From a virus: DNA of 20,191 bases. The notes beneath the pieces are model-generated. The model saw only the letters and a list, made by a program, of their open reading frames with translations. It was not told the DNA's origin and searched no databases. The position numbers were made by a program, and so were the translations under genes. The first letter of the stretch is position 1. Every line of letters begins with the position of its first letter. Below are positions 12,653 through 19,383 of this stretch, in pieces. The stretch is from the IMG/VR virus record IMGVR_UViG_3300030116_004199, positions 1-20,191 of that record. The stretch is one strand, 5' to 3'.

Positions 12653-12808
12653 CTATTCTACCTTTTTTTTATAATCAGCAACAAAGTTTTCTAAGATCAA
12701 TCCAATCATGCGACCAATACCTACTTTTTCATCTATTGATATTTTTTTCAATTCAGTAAAAGCAGATGGGTTTATTTTCATCTTAAATGCCTTATATATT
12801 AATTCCAT
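12653..12808 (-). CDS. Small ribbon-helix-helix-like DNA-binding protein, 51 aa
   Basis: ATG at 12808 on the minus strand has TAGGAG seven bases upstream; the binding site overlaps the integrase stop. The 51-residue protein starts MELIYKAFKMKINPSAFTEL and continues with KKISIDEKVGIGRMIGLILENFVADY. A short alternating strand followed by two helices separated by a Gly-containing turn is the Arc/MetJ ribbon-helix-helix layout. Such proteins bind DNA as dimers. As last gene of the integrase operon it may regulate the operon, or act as an accessory (Xis-like) factor. No toxin partner is adjacent. Confidence 0.6.
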   Translation of the reverse strand: MELIYKAFKMKINPSAFTELKKISIDEKVGIGRMIGLILENFVADYKKKVE

Positions 12809-12817
12809 TATTTACTC

Positions 12818-13969
12818 CTATTCTATTACTGGTAATTTGTCTAATAATTCATTGCCTATCTCAACATCAACCTCAATGTAATGTTCAACAGCATCTTCAG
12901 TTGAATGTTGTAAATGCAATGCTACAGCTTTATGATCAGCACCATTTTTATGTAATTGCTGACCAGACGTTCCTCTTATACCGTGTAAAGTATAAGTGTT
13001 ACCGTTTTCATCTTTTTTGTTTATTCCAATCCTTGGTAAAAGATTATCTTGCAAATGAACTCTAGTCTTTGCACTCAAATCTTTTCTTTTTTGCTTATCT
13101 TCATGATACAAGGTTGGAAAAATTGGATCAACATTTCCAGAATCCAATGCAATCTTAGCTTTATTAGCTAGGTGTTGATGGAGTGGATATGTTTCTACTT
13201 TTTTAGACTTATGAACTCTTAAACGTATTGTTCTCTGGACGTAATCAATGTCTGTCCATTTCAATAAAGTTAGATCATTTAGTCTTACTCCAGAATAATA
13301 CAACCACTGGTAGAACTCACCCCAAAGCGGGTCTTTAAAAATATAACTCAATTGATCTACAGTGAATTTTAAGTATTTTTTCTGTTCACTTTTTCTTACT
13401 ACAGGTAAGGTAAATGTATCCATGCCTTTTATGTTCCAAGGGTACTCAAAATAACCTTTAGTGATTGATCCATATTGCAAAGCCTTGTTTAAAGCCTTGA
13501 ACCTCATGTTAGTAGTTTTTTTTGCATACCCTTTACCAGCATTAAACAAAGACCCTTGAAGGTCAGTAATAAGATCATTAGCTGTTCCTTGTTTTAGGTC
13601 AGTAACGTATTTGATCTTATTGATCTTCAACCAGTTGTTTAATTCTGATCCATGAAAAAAGCCCTTATATTCCTTGTAAGAATTGTTAGTCTTTTTACTA
13701 TTTTCTAGGTGTTTTTTATACCAGACCAAGTATTCATTTAAGAGATCACTTAATAACATTTTTTTGACCTCACTACTTGGTTGATCTAGTTTACCACCAC
13801 ACTTAGCACAAATTCCACCTTCCTTGTGTAAGGTGTAATATCCAGAAAAGTTTTCAAACTCTTTCTGTGCCATTTTTTTGGTAAAACTTTTAGGTAAAAA
13901 TATTCTTTTACCTAATGTTGATCTGGCATCTATAATCCATCTACCATCACCTCTTTTACTTAATTTCAT
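12818..13969 (-). CDS. int: Tyrosine-type phage integrase
   Basis: The 383-residue protein has the full tyrosine recombinase catalytic set: Arg229 in YYSGVRLNDL, a Lys-rich strand turn (KSKK, about 254-257), His329 and Arg332 in LHGIRG, His355 in LQHST, and nucleophile Tyr364 in VEHYIEV. About 70-180 form the core-binding helical domain, and an N-terminal portion carries a CAKC motif (54-57) near the arm-binding region. It would join attP with the tRNA-Met attB and, with a directionality factor, reverse this. The candidate attP is 7 kb away rather than adjacent, which is unusual. The start overlaps the upstream gene by four bases (ATGA). Confidence 0.92.
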   Translation of the reverse strand: MKLSKRGDGRWIIDARSTLGKRIFLPKSFTKKMAQKEFENFSGYYTLHKEGGICAKCGGKLDQPSSEVKKMLLSDLLNEYLVWYKKHLENSKKTNNSYKEYKGFFHGSELNNWLKINKIKYVTDLKQGTANDLITDLQGSLFNAGKGYAKKTTNMRFKALNKALQYGSITKGYFEYPWNIKGMDTFTLPVVRKSEQKKYLKFTVDQLSYIFKDPLWGEFYQWLYYSGVRLNDLTLLKWTDIDYVQRTIRLRVHKSKKVETYPLHQHLANKAKIALDSGNVDPIFPTLYHEDKQKRKDLSAKTRVHLQDNLLPRIGINKKDENGNTYTLHGIRGTSGQQLHKNGADHKAVALHLQHSTEDAVEHYIEVDVEIGNELLDKLPVIE

Positions 13970-14235
13970 TTAGCACCTACTTTCATACCAAATTCATCTT
14001 TAATGTTTTCAAGTACGTCATTGGCCTCAAGTGGTGGAATCATTAAACCGTCTTGATCCCACATTTGCCAACTCATGTACATCATGTTAGACTCAAAGTA
14101 TTCTTTAGCCCGATCTGTCATAGGATAAAAAACAAAGTATTTATCCACATACTTGATCTTAAAATGGTTCTGGAAACCATTGGCTGTTTCACGTTCAAGC
14201 CATTGTTCATATCGCATCTTTAATTTGCTGTTCAT
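13966..14235 (-). CDS. Hypothetical protein, 89 aa, integrase operon
   Basis: Unrecognised. Starts MNSKLKMRYEQWLE and contains an aromatic strand (YVDKYFVFYPM), a Met/Trp-rich stretch (MMYMSWQMWDQDGLMIPP) and a short helical end. There is no membrane span or known motif. It is tightly coupled on both sides: TAATG with the upstream gene and ATGA with the integrase. Perhaps its product is needed with the integrase, or only shares its regulation. Confidence 0.65.
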   Translation of the reverse strand: MNSKLKMRYEQWLERETANGFQNHFKIKYVDKYFVFYPMTDRAKEYFESNMMYMSWQMWDQDGLMIPPLEANDVLENIKDEFGMKVGAK

Positions 14236-14441
14236 TATTTCACCTCACTTTCATATCCATTTAACTCAAAAAACTCTTCCTCTAAAGCTTGTTCATATGT
14301 ATGCCAACCGGCTCTGGAATAGATCACGCTGTTAAGAGAGTCTTCATTGGTACCATTGATGGATGTGATCAACCTAAGCTCATCACCTGTAGCCCAACCT
14401 TTTAAAACTATGTAATCCCATATTTCTTGTATTTTATCCAT
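14235..14441 (-). CDS. Hypothetical small acidic protein, 68 aa
   Basis: ATG at 14441 on the minus strand has GAGGA eight bases upstream. The 68-residue product starts MDKIQEIWDYIVLKGW and continues ATGDELRLITSINGTNEDSLNSVIYSRAG, a pattern that could be a small winged-helix fold (helix, helix, recognition helix), and ends in an acidic tail (EEEFFELNGYESEVK). A regulator is possible but not shown. Its last base is shared with the next ATG in a TAATG junction. Confidence 0.6.
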   Translation of the reverse strand: MDKIQEIWDYIVLKGWATGDELRLITSINGTNEDSLNSVIYSRAGWHTYEQALEEEFFELNGYESEVK

Positions 14442-14471
14442 TTTATAATCCTCATGTTTTGTTAATAAATC

Positions 14472-14532
14472 ATCCTAAGACAAGGGCTAAAAAGCCCTTG
14501 TTTCGCCTTTTAAAGGCATCGTCAGTTAGGAT
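14472..14532 (-). ncRNA. Predicted three-way-junction element in the minus-strand operon
   Basis: An outer stem, ATCCTAA (14472-14478) with TTAGGAT (14526-14532), encloses two hairpins: ACAAGGGCT (14480-14488) with AGCCCTTGT (14493-14501), loop AAAA, and GCCTT (14505-14509) with AAGGC (14513-14517), loop TTA. On the transcribed minus strand this is the spacer after the 210-residue gene; the outer stem includes that gene's stop codon. No U-run follows, so it is not a standard terminator. It may be a processing or attenuation element. Confidence 0.5.
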
Positions 14533-15158
14533 TGTACTTGCTCTGTGAGTGGTAAAGACCCTTCATAATTATCATACGCCCTGATCATGGGTTGTGGATA
14601 ATCATCTATTTTATTATCCATGATGTCGGTGTAATCCTCTTTAGATATATAGAATCTTCCACCATTGAAATATTCTAAATCAGTGTATATCTCAATCCAC
14701 TCTTCATCTCTTAAGTGGTAAAAGTCACCATCTTCACCATATATGTAGGTATGTGATACAACTCTTGGATCAAGTAAAACAAAGTGGTTAATAAAGTGTT
14801 TGTACTCTGATTCATATTCTTCAGTATCCATCATCCAGTTGTGGGCTGTTTGGTTTGTGAAAAGCAATAACATCTCTGGTAAATCAGCTGGAAATGGATC
14901 AAAGGCTATTGTTTCCAACGTCCCATGACTATGCATATCTATGTATTCTTTAAGATCATAGTCATCCATCTTTCCTATAGCATGAACCATGTCATATGCA
15001 TCACCAAATGTCAACTGAGATACATTTTTATAGTATTCATGAAATTTGAAAAGCATGGCAGTTTTGTTTAGATCAAGATTTCTATCTGGATCATTACTAC
15101 TGTTTAATACCTTTGTAATGACTGATGCTTTTTTTAGCTGTCTATTTAACTCGTTCAT
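14526..15158 (-). CDS. Hypothetical acidic protein, about 210 aa
   Basis: Unrecognised. Two in-frame ATGs compete: 15164 lies only three bases after CAGGAG, while 15158 (MNELNRQLKK) has the normal nine-base spacing and is chosen. After a short basic N-terminus the protein is strongly acidic and aromatic, with clusters such as MMDTEEYESEYKHF, GEDGDFYHLRDEEWIEIYTDLEYF and EDYTDIMDNKIDDYPQP. It has no membrane span. As first gene of the minus-strand integrase operon it is probably made early. The acidity would fit a DNA-mimic or inhibitor protein, but that is speculation. Confidence 0.65.
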   Translation of the reverse strand: MNELNRQLKKASVITKVLNSSNDPDRNLDLNKTAMLFKFHEYYKNVSQLTFGDAYDMVHAIGKMDDYDLKEYIDMHSHGTLETIAFDPFPADLPEMLLLFTNQTAHNWMMDTEEYESEYKHFINHFVLLDPRVVSHTYIYGEDGDFYHLRDEEWIEIYTDLEYFNGGRFYISKEDYTDIMDNKIDDYPQPMIRAYDNYEGSLPLTEQVQS

Positions 15159-15164
15159 TTTCAT

Positions 15165-15373
15165 TTTCTCCTGTTTTGTTATTTAATAGTGTTGTTATCA
15201 ACAACTAAAAGTTACTTTAGTTACTATCTAAATGTCAAGTTTTATTTTACTTTAAGACATTTTTAGTGTTTTTATAGAGAATAAAAAAACTTGTTAGTAA
15301 CTACATTTGGTGTTGTTTTTGTTGTTTTATCTAATAAAACTATAACCGTGATAACACATTTTAGGAGCGTAGT
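15165..15373. promoter_or_regulatory. Divergent control region of integrase and late operons
   Basis: This AT-rich spacer lies between genes transcribed outward on both strands. It contains a dyad GTTGTT-ATC-AACAAC (15191-15205) and two copies of the palindromic nonamer TAGTTACTA/TAGTAACTA (15218-15226 and 15295-15303). TTTTAGTGT at 15261-15269 is identical to a half-site in the repressor's own operator region (7112-7120). The downstream end has AGGAG for terS. Clear -35/-10 pairs are not obvious. The dyads are the best candidates for control of both operons. Confidence 0.5.
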
Positions 15374-15718
15374 ATGAGTAAAATTTTAAGAGAGCCAAAT
15401 GGAAACTTTAAAAAAGGCCATTCAGCTAATCCTGGAGGCCGTAAAGGCACTGAATTTGGTAATTGGTTAAGAAATAACCCTAAATCCATGAAAGTATGGG
15501 AAAAGATACTAAGTGCTGGATTAAAAGATGATGACCCCAGGCAGACTATAGCGTGGAAACTTATTGCTGATAGAACAGCTCCATCTTTAAGAGCTACCAA
15601 GCTTAATATAAAAGATACTGGTAAGACTCCGGTGATCATGATTCCAAGTTCTAAACCAGAAGGATCACCAGTTGATACATCTATATCTTATGATCCAAGT
15701 ATTAAAGCAGAGGCTTAG
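15374..15718 (+). CDS. terS: Putative terminase small subunit
   Basis: ATG 15374 follows TTTTAGGAGCGTAGT. The 114-residue product opens with GNFKKGHSANPGGRKGTEFGNWLR, the F-x-x-G-H-S-x-N-P-G-G-R signature of the DUF5681-type DNA-binding domain often found in small phage proteins next to the large terminase. A helical middle (MKVWEKILSAGLKDDDP, TIAWKLIADRTAP) and a polar C-terminus follow. It would recognise the packaging site and load TerL. It stands 207 bases before terL, with a GC-rich gap between that may hold the packaging site. Assigned from motif and position. Confidence 0.7.
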   Translation: MSKILREPNGNFKKGHSANPGGRKGTEFGNWLRNNPKSMKVWEKILSAGLKDDDPRQTIAWKLIADRTAPSLRATKLNIKDTGKTPVIMIPSSKPEGSPVDTSISYDPSIKAEA

Positions 15719-15925
15719 TCGGGTATGTAGCCCGAAGGTTACCGAGGAGAAACTACAGATCATTAATAATATTGCCATATGGTAGCCAAATTGAGGACAA
15801 AAGTGATCCAAATAATATATGAGATGGACGACAAGATTGACGAGAAAAGTGGGGTGGGGCGAGTCCCGTTGCGGTACCCGTTCGCATCTGACATTAGGAG
15901 ATGTTTTTTTTCACATATTTAGTGA
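15719..15925 (+). other. Structured, GC-rich gap between terS and terL (candidate cos/pac)
   Basis: This is the longest non-coding stretch of the late operon. It starts with a hairpin, TCGGG (15719-15723) with CCCGA (15731-15735). A stretch at 15849-15888 has 28 G/C in 40 bases, far above the rest of the window. CGGGTA (15720-15725) and TACCCG (15875-15880) are complementary over 150 bases. Such local base composition and repeats beside terminase genes fit a packaging site, which is an inference. Confidence 0.4.
15779..15922 (+). CDS. Possible 47-residue protein in the terS-terL gap
   Basis: The frame starts at ATG 15779 and reads MVAKLRTKVIQIIYEMDDKI, then a Gly/Arg/Pro-containing segment encoded by the GC-rich part, and ends RRCFFSHI. 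No good ribosome binding site lies next to the ATG (GAGGAG is about 30 bases upstream). Composition changes sharply in mid-frame, so I consider it more likely chance than a gene. Confidence 0.2.
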   Translation: MVAKLRTKVIQIIYEMDDKIDEKSGVGRVPLRYPFASDIRRCFFSHI

Positions 15926-17314
15926 GTGCAAATTTTGGAACAAGACAATATAATTTTTCAACCACATCCTGGCCCACAAACAGAAGCTTTACAACGCTCT
16001 GAATATGAGATTTTATATGGAGGAGCAAGAGGGGGTGGTAAAACTACAGCTGGAATGGCATGGTTGATACATCCAGACTATATTAAACATCCACTTTATA
16101 GGGCCCTGGTTATCAGACGTAATTATGATGATTTAAAAGACTGGATTGATAGGGCGAGATTCATGTGGAGATCATTTGAAATGGAGGTGGTCGGAAACCC
16201 AGCTGAATTTAGATTTGCCAGTGGGGCTAAAATAAGAACAGGTCATCTTCAAGATAGAGATTCCTACACCAAGTATTTAGGTCATGAATATCACAGGCTG
16301 GTCTTAGAAGAGGCGAGTCTTATACCAAATGAATTAGATTACTTACGTTTAATATCTAGCGTAAGATCAACAATTTCCGAGTTACGTCCATCTATCTTCC
16401 TCACAACTAATCCTGGCGGCCCTGGTCATTTATGGCTTAGAGATAGGTTTGTTAACCATGCCAGGAATAAATCGTATACCGATCCTACTACTGGACGTAC
16501 TCGGATTTTTATACCAGCAAAAGTAACAGATAACCCAACACTAATGGAAGAAGACCCACACTATATTAAATCTTTAGAGGCTTTGCCAGATGAATTAAGA
16601 AGAGCGTGGTTAGATGGTGATTGGGATATTTTTGCGGGTCAATATTTTAAAAAGTGGCGACATGATGTTCATGTGATAGATCCTATAGAAATACCAAATC
16701 ATTGGTATAGATACAGGGCGATTGACTATGGATATGCAGCACCTTTTTGTTGTCTGTGGTTAGCAGTTGATTATGATAGAAATGTCTATGTTTATAAAGA
16801 GCACTATGAGGCGGGTCAAGATTTGAATTATCACATTGATAAGATCAAAGAAAAATCTGAAAAAGAAGAATATATGGCGACTTTAGGTGATCCAAGTATG
16901 TGGATTAGAAACCCACAAAATACTAATAAAAGTGATACTACAGCACCGAGTCACCAAGGAATAGCACATATTATGCAGTTTGCCGGGATTAATATGATAA
17001 AAGCAAACAATGATAGAATCAATGGTTGGAACTTAATACGTCAATACCTAGACCATGGAAAAGAATTAAAACCAAAAATTAAAGTGTTTAGCACTTGTGA
17101 AAACCTCATTAGAACATTGCCAAGCATGATACATGATGATAGAAGGCCAGAGGATTTAGATACAAAACAAGAAGATCATGCAATGGATGCATTGAGATAT
17201 GGATTGTATCATATTGGAAAACCACCAGAGGTACAAGAAACTAAGCCTTGGGTGCAAAGAGAAATAGAAAAGCTATTAAGATTAGAGGTAGGAGTTCCTG
17301 GGGTTAGAAATTGA
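15926..17314 (+). CDS. terL: Terminase large subunit (ATPase and nuclease)
   Basis: Translation starts at GTG 15926, since a stop codon lies directly upstream in frame. The 462-residue motor protein has Walker A GGARGGGKTT (about 32-41), Walker B HRLVLEEAS, the coupling motif FLTTNPGGPG, and a C-terminal RuvC/RNase H-like nuclease with acidic residues in AIDYGYAAPF, LGDPSMW and EDHAMDALRYG. It pumps DNA into the procapsid and cuts it at packaging start and end. Length is normal for a two-domain TerL. The next small gene starts within its stop codon (TTGA). Confidence 0.93.
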   Translation: MQILEQDNIIFQPHPGPQTEALQRSEYEILYGGARGGGKTTAGMAWLIHPDYIKHPLYRALVIRRNYDDLKDWIDRARFMWRSFEMEVVGNPAEFRFASGAKIRTGHLQDRDSYTKYLGHEYHRLVLEEASLIPNELDYLRLISSVRSTISELRPSIFLTTNPGGPGHLWLRDRFVNHARNKSYTDPTTGRTRIFIPAKVTDNPTLMEEDPHYIKSLEALPDELRRAWLDGDWDIFAGQYFKKWRHDVHVIDPIEIPNHWYRYRAIDYGYAAPFCCLWLAVDYDRNVYVYKEHYEAGQDLNYHIDKIKEKSEKEEYMATLGDPSMWIRNPQNTNKSDTTAPSHQGIAHIMQFAGINMIKANNDRINGWNLIRQYLDHGKELKPKIKVFSTCENLIRTLPSMIHDDRRPEDLDTKQEDHAMDALRYGLYHIGKPPEVQETKPWVQREIEKLLRLEVGVPGVRN

Positions 17315-17481
17315 GAATTGTAGCAGAAAAATTAAACAAAGAAACAGGCGAGTGGGAAGAATTTGATGTGGAGCACACAGATATTATGACAGATGAAGAT
17401 TTACTAGAATTGAAAGACATTACTAGTGCGATAGCGGATATACAAACAAAAATGCATACTCAAATAATGGAGAAAAATTGA
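17311..17481 (+). CDS. Small acidic protein between terL and portal, 56 aa
   Basis: A TTG overlapping the terL stop (TTGA) opens a 56-codon frame, MRIVAEKLNKETGEWEEFDV, then DEDLLELKDITSAIADIQTKM and the end QIMEKN. The frame is bounded by four-base and one-base overlaps with terL and portal, which argues for a real, coupled gene despite the TTG start. It is acidic, with a likely C-terminal amphipathic helix. Its position suggests an accessory packaging or connector protein; no family recognised. Confidence 0.65.
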   Translation: MRIVAEKLNKETGEWEEFDVEHTDIMTDEDLLELKDITSAIADIQTKMHTQIMEKN

Positions 17482-19304
17482 TGGAAGATAAATATTCACC
17501 TAGTCCAGGTGACAAAGATTTAATCAAAAGATGTGAGGCTATGTTTGATATGGCCAAAAAATCTAGACAAGATACAGAAAATGTATGGCGAGATAGTGAA
17601 GAGCTGTATATGGGTAACCATTGGAAGGGTTTCAAAATGCCAGAATATCAAAACCAAATAACTTTGGAGTTAATTGGTTCTATGATTGATACTATGATAC
17701 CTATTCTTTCTAGTAGGCCACCCAAAATAGATGTCATGCCTGTTGAGTATAATGAAGAAACCATACAAGCTGCACAAAATTTACAAGCACTAATGGATGA
17801 AATGTGGATGATCAGAGATTTACAAAACACAGTCCCAGAGTGGTTGCTTGATTATTTAGTGTATGGCACTGGGATTATGAAGGTCAGATTTAATGAAGAA
17901 GATGATTTGCCAGATGCAGATATAGTTGATCCTTTTGCATTTTATGTAAATCCTTCTGCTACAAAACTAGAAGATGCCGAGTGGGTCATTCAAGCATCTC
18001 CAACACCACTTTGGAGAATTAGAGATAAATATAAGAATGGGCACTATGTACAAAGTCAGTCAAATCTTGACAAATATGAGGCTATTAAGATGAACACTGC
18101 TCCATTAGCAGATGAAAGAGTACAGGTAACAGATACAACTGGTGCTGAAACACACTATTATGACTCTCCTAAAAAAGCCATGGAGTCTTTAGAGGAAAGA
18201 GCTCTTGTTATAGAGTGCTTTATGAGAGATGGGTCAATGGAATATGTGGATATGGAAGATGAATATGGTAAAAAACAACAGAAAAAGCGTTATAAATACC
18301 CATCTCAAGTAAGACAAGTGGTCATGGCGAATGGAGTTTTGTTGTATGATGGGCCAACAAAATATCCATTTTTTAACAAAAAACACCATTTATCGCACCC
18401 ATTTCCTTATATATGTCTAAAAAACTCTGGTTCTGCTCATACTTTTTGGGGTAAACCAGAACCTAGAAGGTTAAAAAGTTTAAATCTTGCTATGGATAGA
18501 CTAGCTAGTCAAATGATGGACAACATACACTTGACCGCTAATCCAATGTGGGTAGTAGATGAAACTACAGATGTAACTGATCAGATATCAAATAAGCCTG
18601 GACAAGTCATTAGAAAAAAAGGGCCAGGTCAAGCATCTATGCAAAACCCAGCAAGTATGCCAGGGTATGTATTTAATTATTTTCAATTACTAGAAAGCAT
18701 GATTGAAACTGTTAGTGGAGTTAATAAAGCTACACAAGGTAAAGAGGCGAGTAATGTAACTAGTGGTGTACAAGCACAAGTATATAGACAGGCGGCAACC
18801 ACTAAAATAGATTTTAAATCAAGAACTCTTGACAATGCAATACAAACATTAGGTTCTATGTGGATTGCAGCAGTACAAAATATGTCATTAGTTCCTAAAA
18901 AAGTTCAAGTAATTACACCTAACCAGACCCAAGAAGAAAGAGGTTTTGTTGGTATTGAATACCAAAAAATGGATTTTAATGTAAGGGCAAAGGCTGGGTC
19001 TATGTTACCAGAAAACAAGCAATATGTAGAAAATAAAATATTACAACTTGCACAAATGGGCTTGATTCAAGACCCAGAATTTATTCTAGATAATGTTGAT
19101 CTTCCTGGAAAAGAGGTTCTTTTACAAAAAATGAGAGGACAGAGAGCTATGGATGAAGAGGCTCAACAAAGAATGCAAACACCTATGTCTGAAGAAGAAC
19201 TAGCACAATTAGGTGGAAATGAAGATGAAATATTTAGAAGAATGCAAGAAAATCCAGAATTAGCACAAAGGTTAGAAAACATGAGTGCACAAGGAGAAAT
19301 TTAG
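17481..19304 (+). CDS. Portal protein
   Basis: ATG 17481 has GGAG eight bases upstream and overlaps the previous stop. The 607-residue product fits a phage portal of the larger podovirus/P22-like type: an N-terminal helical part (KDLIKRCEAMFDMAKKSRQD, WRDSEELYMGNHW), ITLELIGSMIDTMIPILSSRPP, the wing region VDPFAFYVNPSATKLEDAEWV, and a long stem/crown region ending in a Glu/Gln-rich helical tail (DEEAQQRMQTPMSEEELAQLGG). Twelve copies would form the DNA channel at one capsid vertex and dock TerL. Position after terL and before the scaffold supports this. Confidence 0.85.
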   Translation: MEDKYSPSPGDKDLIKRCEAMFDMAKKSRQDTENVWRDSEELYMGNHWKGFKMPEYQNQITLELIGSMIDTMIPILSSRPPKIDVMPVEYNEETIQAAQNLQALMDEMWMIRDLQNTVPEWLLDYLVYGTGIMKVRFNEEDDLPDADIVDPFAFYVNPSATKLEDAEWVIQASPTPLWRIRDKYKNGHYVQSQSNLDKYEAIKMNTAPLADERVQVTDTTGAETHYYDSPKKAMESLEERALVIECFMRDGSMEYVDMEDEYGKKQQKKRYKYPSQVRQVVMANGVLLYDGPTKYPFFNKKHHLSHPFPYICLKNSGSAHTFWGKPEPRRLKSLNLAMDRLASQMMDNIHLTANPMWVVDETTDVTDQISNKPGQVIRKKGPGQASMQNPASMPGYVFNYFQLLESMIETVSGVNKATQGKEASNVTSGVQAQVYRQAATTKIDFKSRTLDNAIQTLGSMWIAAVQNMSLVPKKVQVITPNQTQEERGFVGIEYQKMDFNVRAKAGSMLPENKQYVENKILQLAQMGLIQDPEFILDNVDLPGKEVLLQKMRGQRAMDEEAQQRMQTPMSEEELAQLGGNEDEIFRRMQENPELAQRLENMSAQGEI

Positions 19305-19320
19305 CTGTTAAGGGGTTTTA

Positions 19321-19383
19321 ATGTTGGTGAATATCACTTTAAATAAAAAATTTAATAGCAAATGGAGATCACAAAATGAGTGA
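19321..19383 (+). CDS. Possible 20-residue leader peptide
   Basis: ATG 19321 follows TTAAGGGGTTTTA and reads MLVNITLNKKFNSKWRSQNE before TGA inside the start of the scaffold gene. The good ribosome binding site and overlap with the next ATG suggest translational coupling, but its length prevents any firm call. The rest of the 71-base gap after the portal gene shows nothing else. Confidence 0.25.
   Translation: MLVNITLNKKFNSKWRSQNE

Noticed and set aside
14153-14335. Plus-strand 60-codon frame
   Set aside because: Lies opposite two coupled minus-strand genes with good starts; no ribosome binding site of its own.
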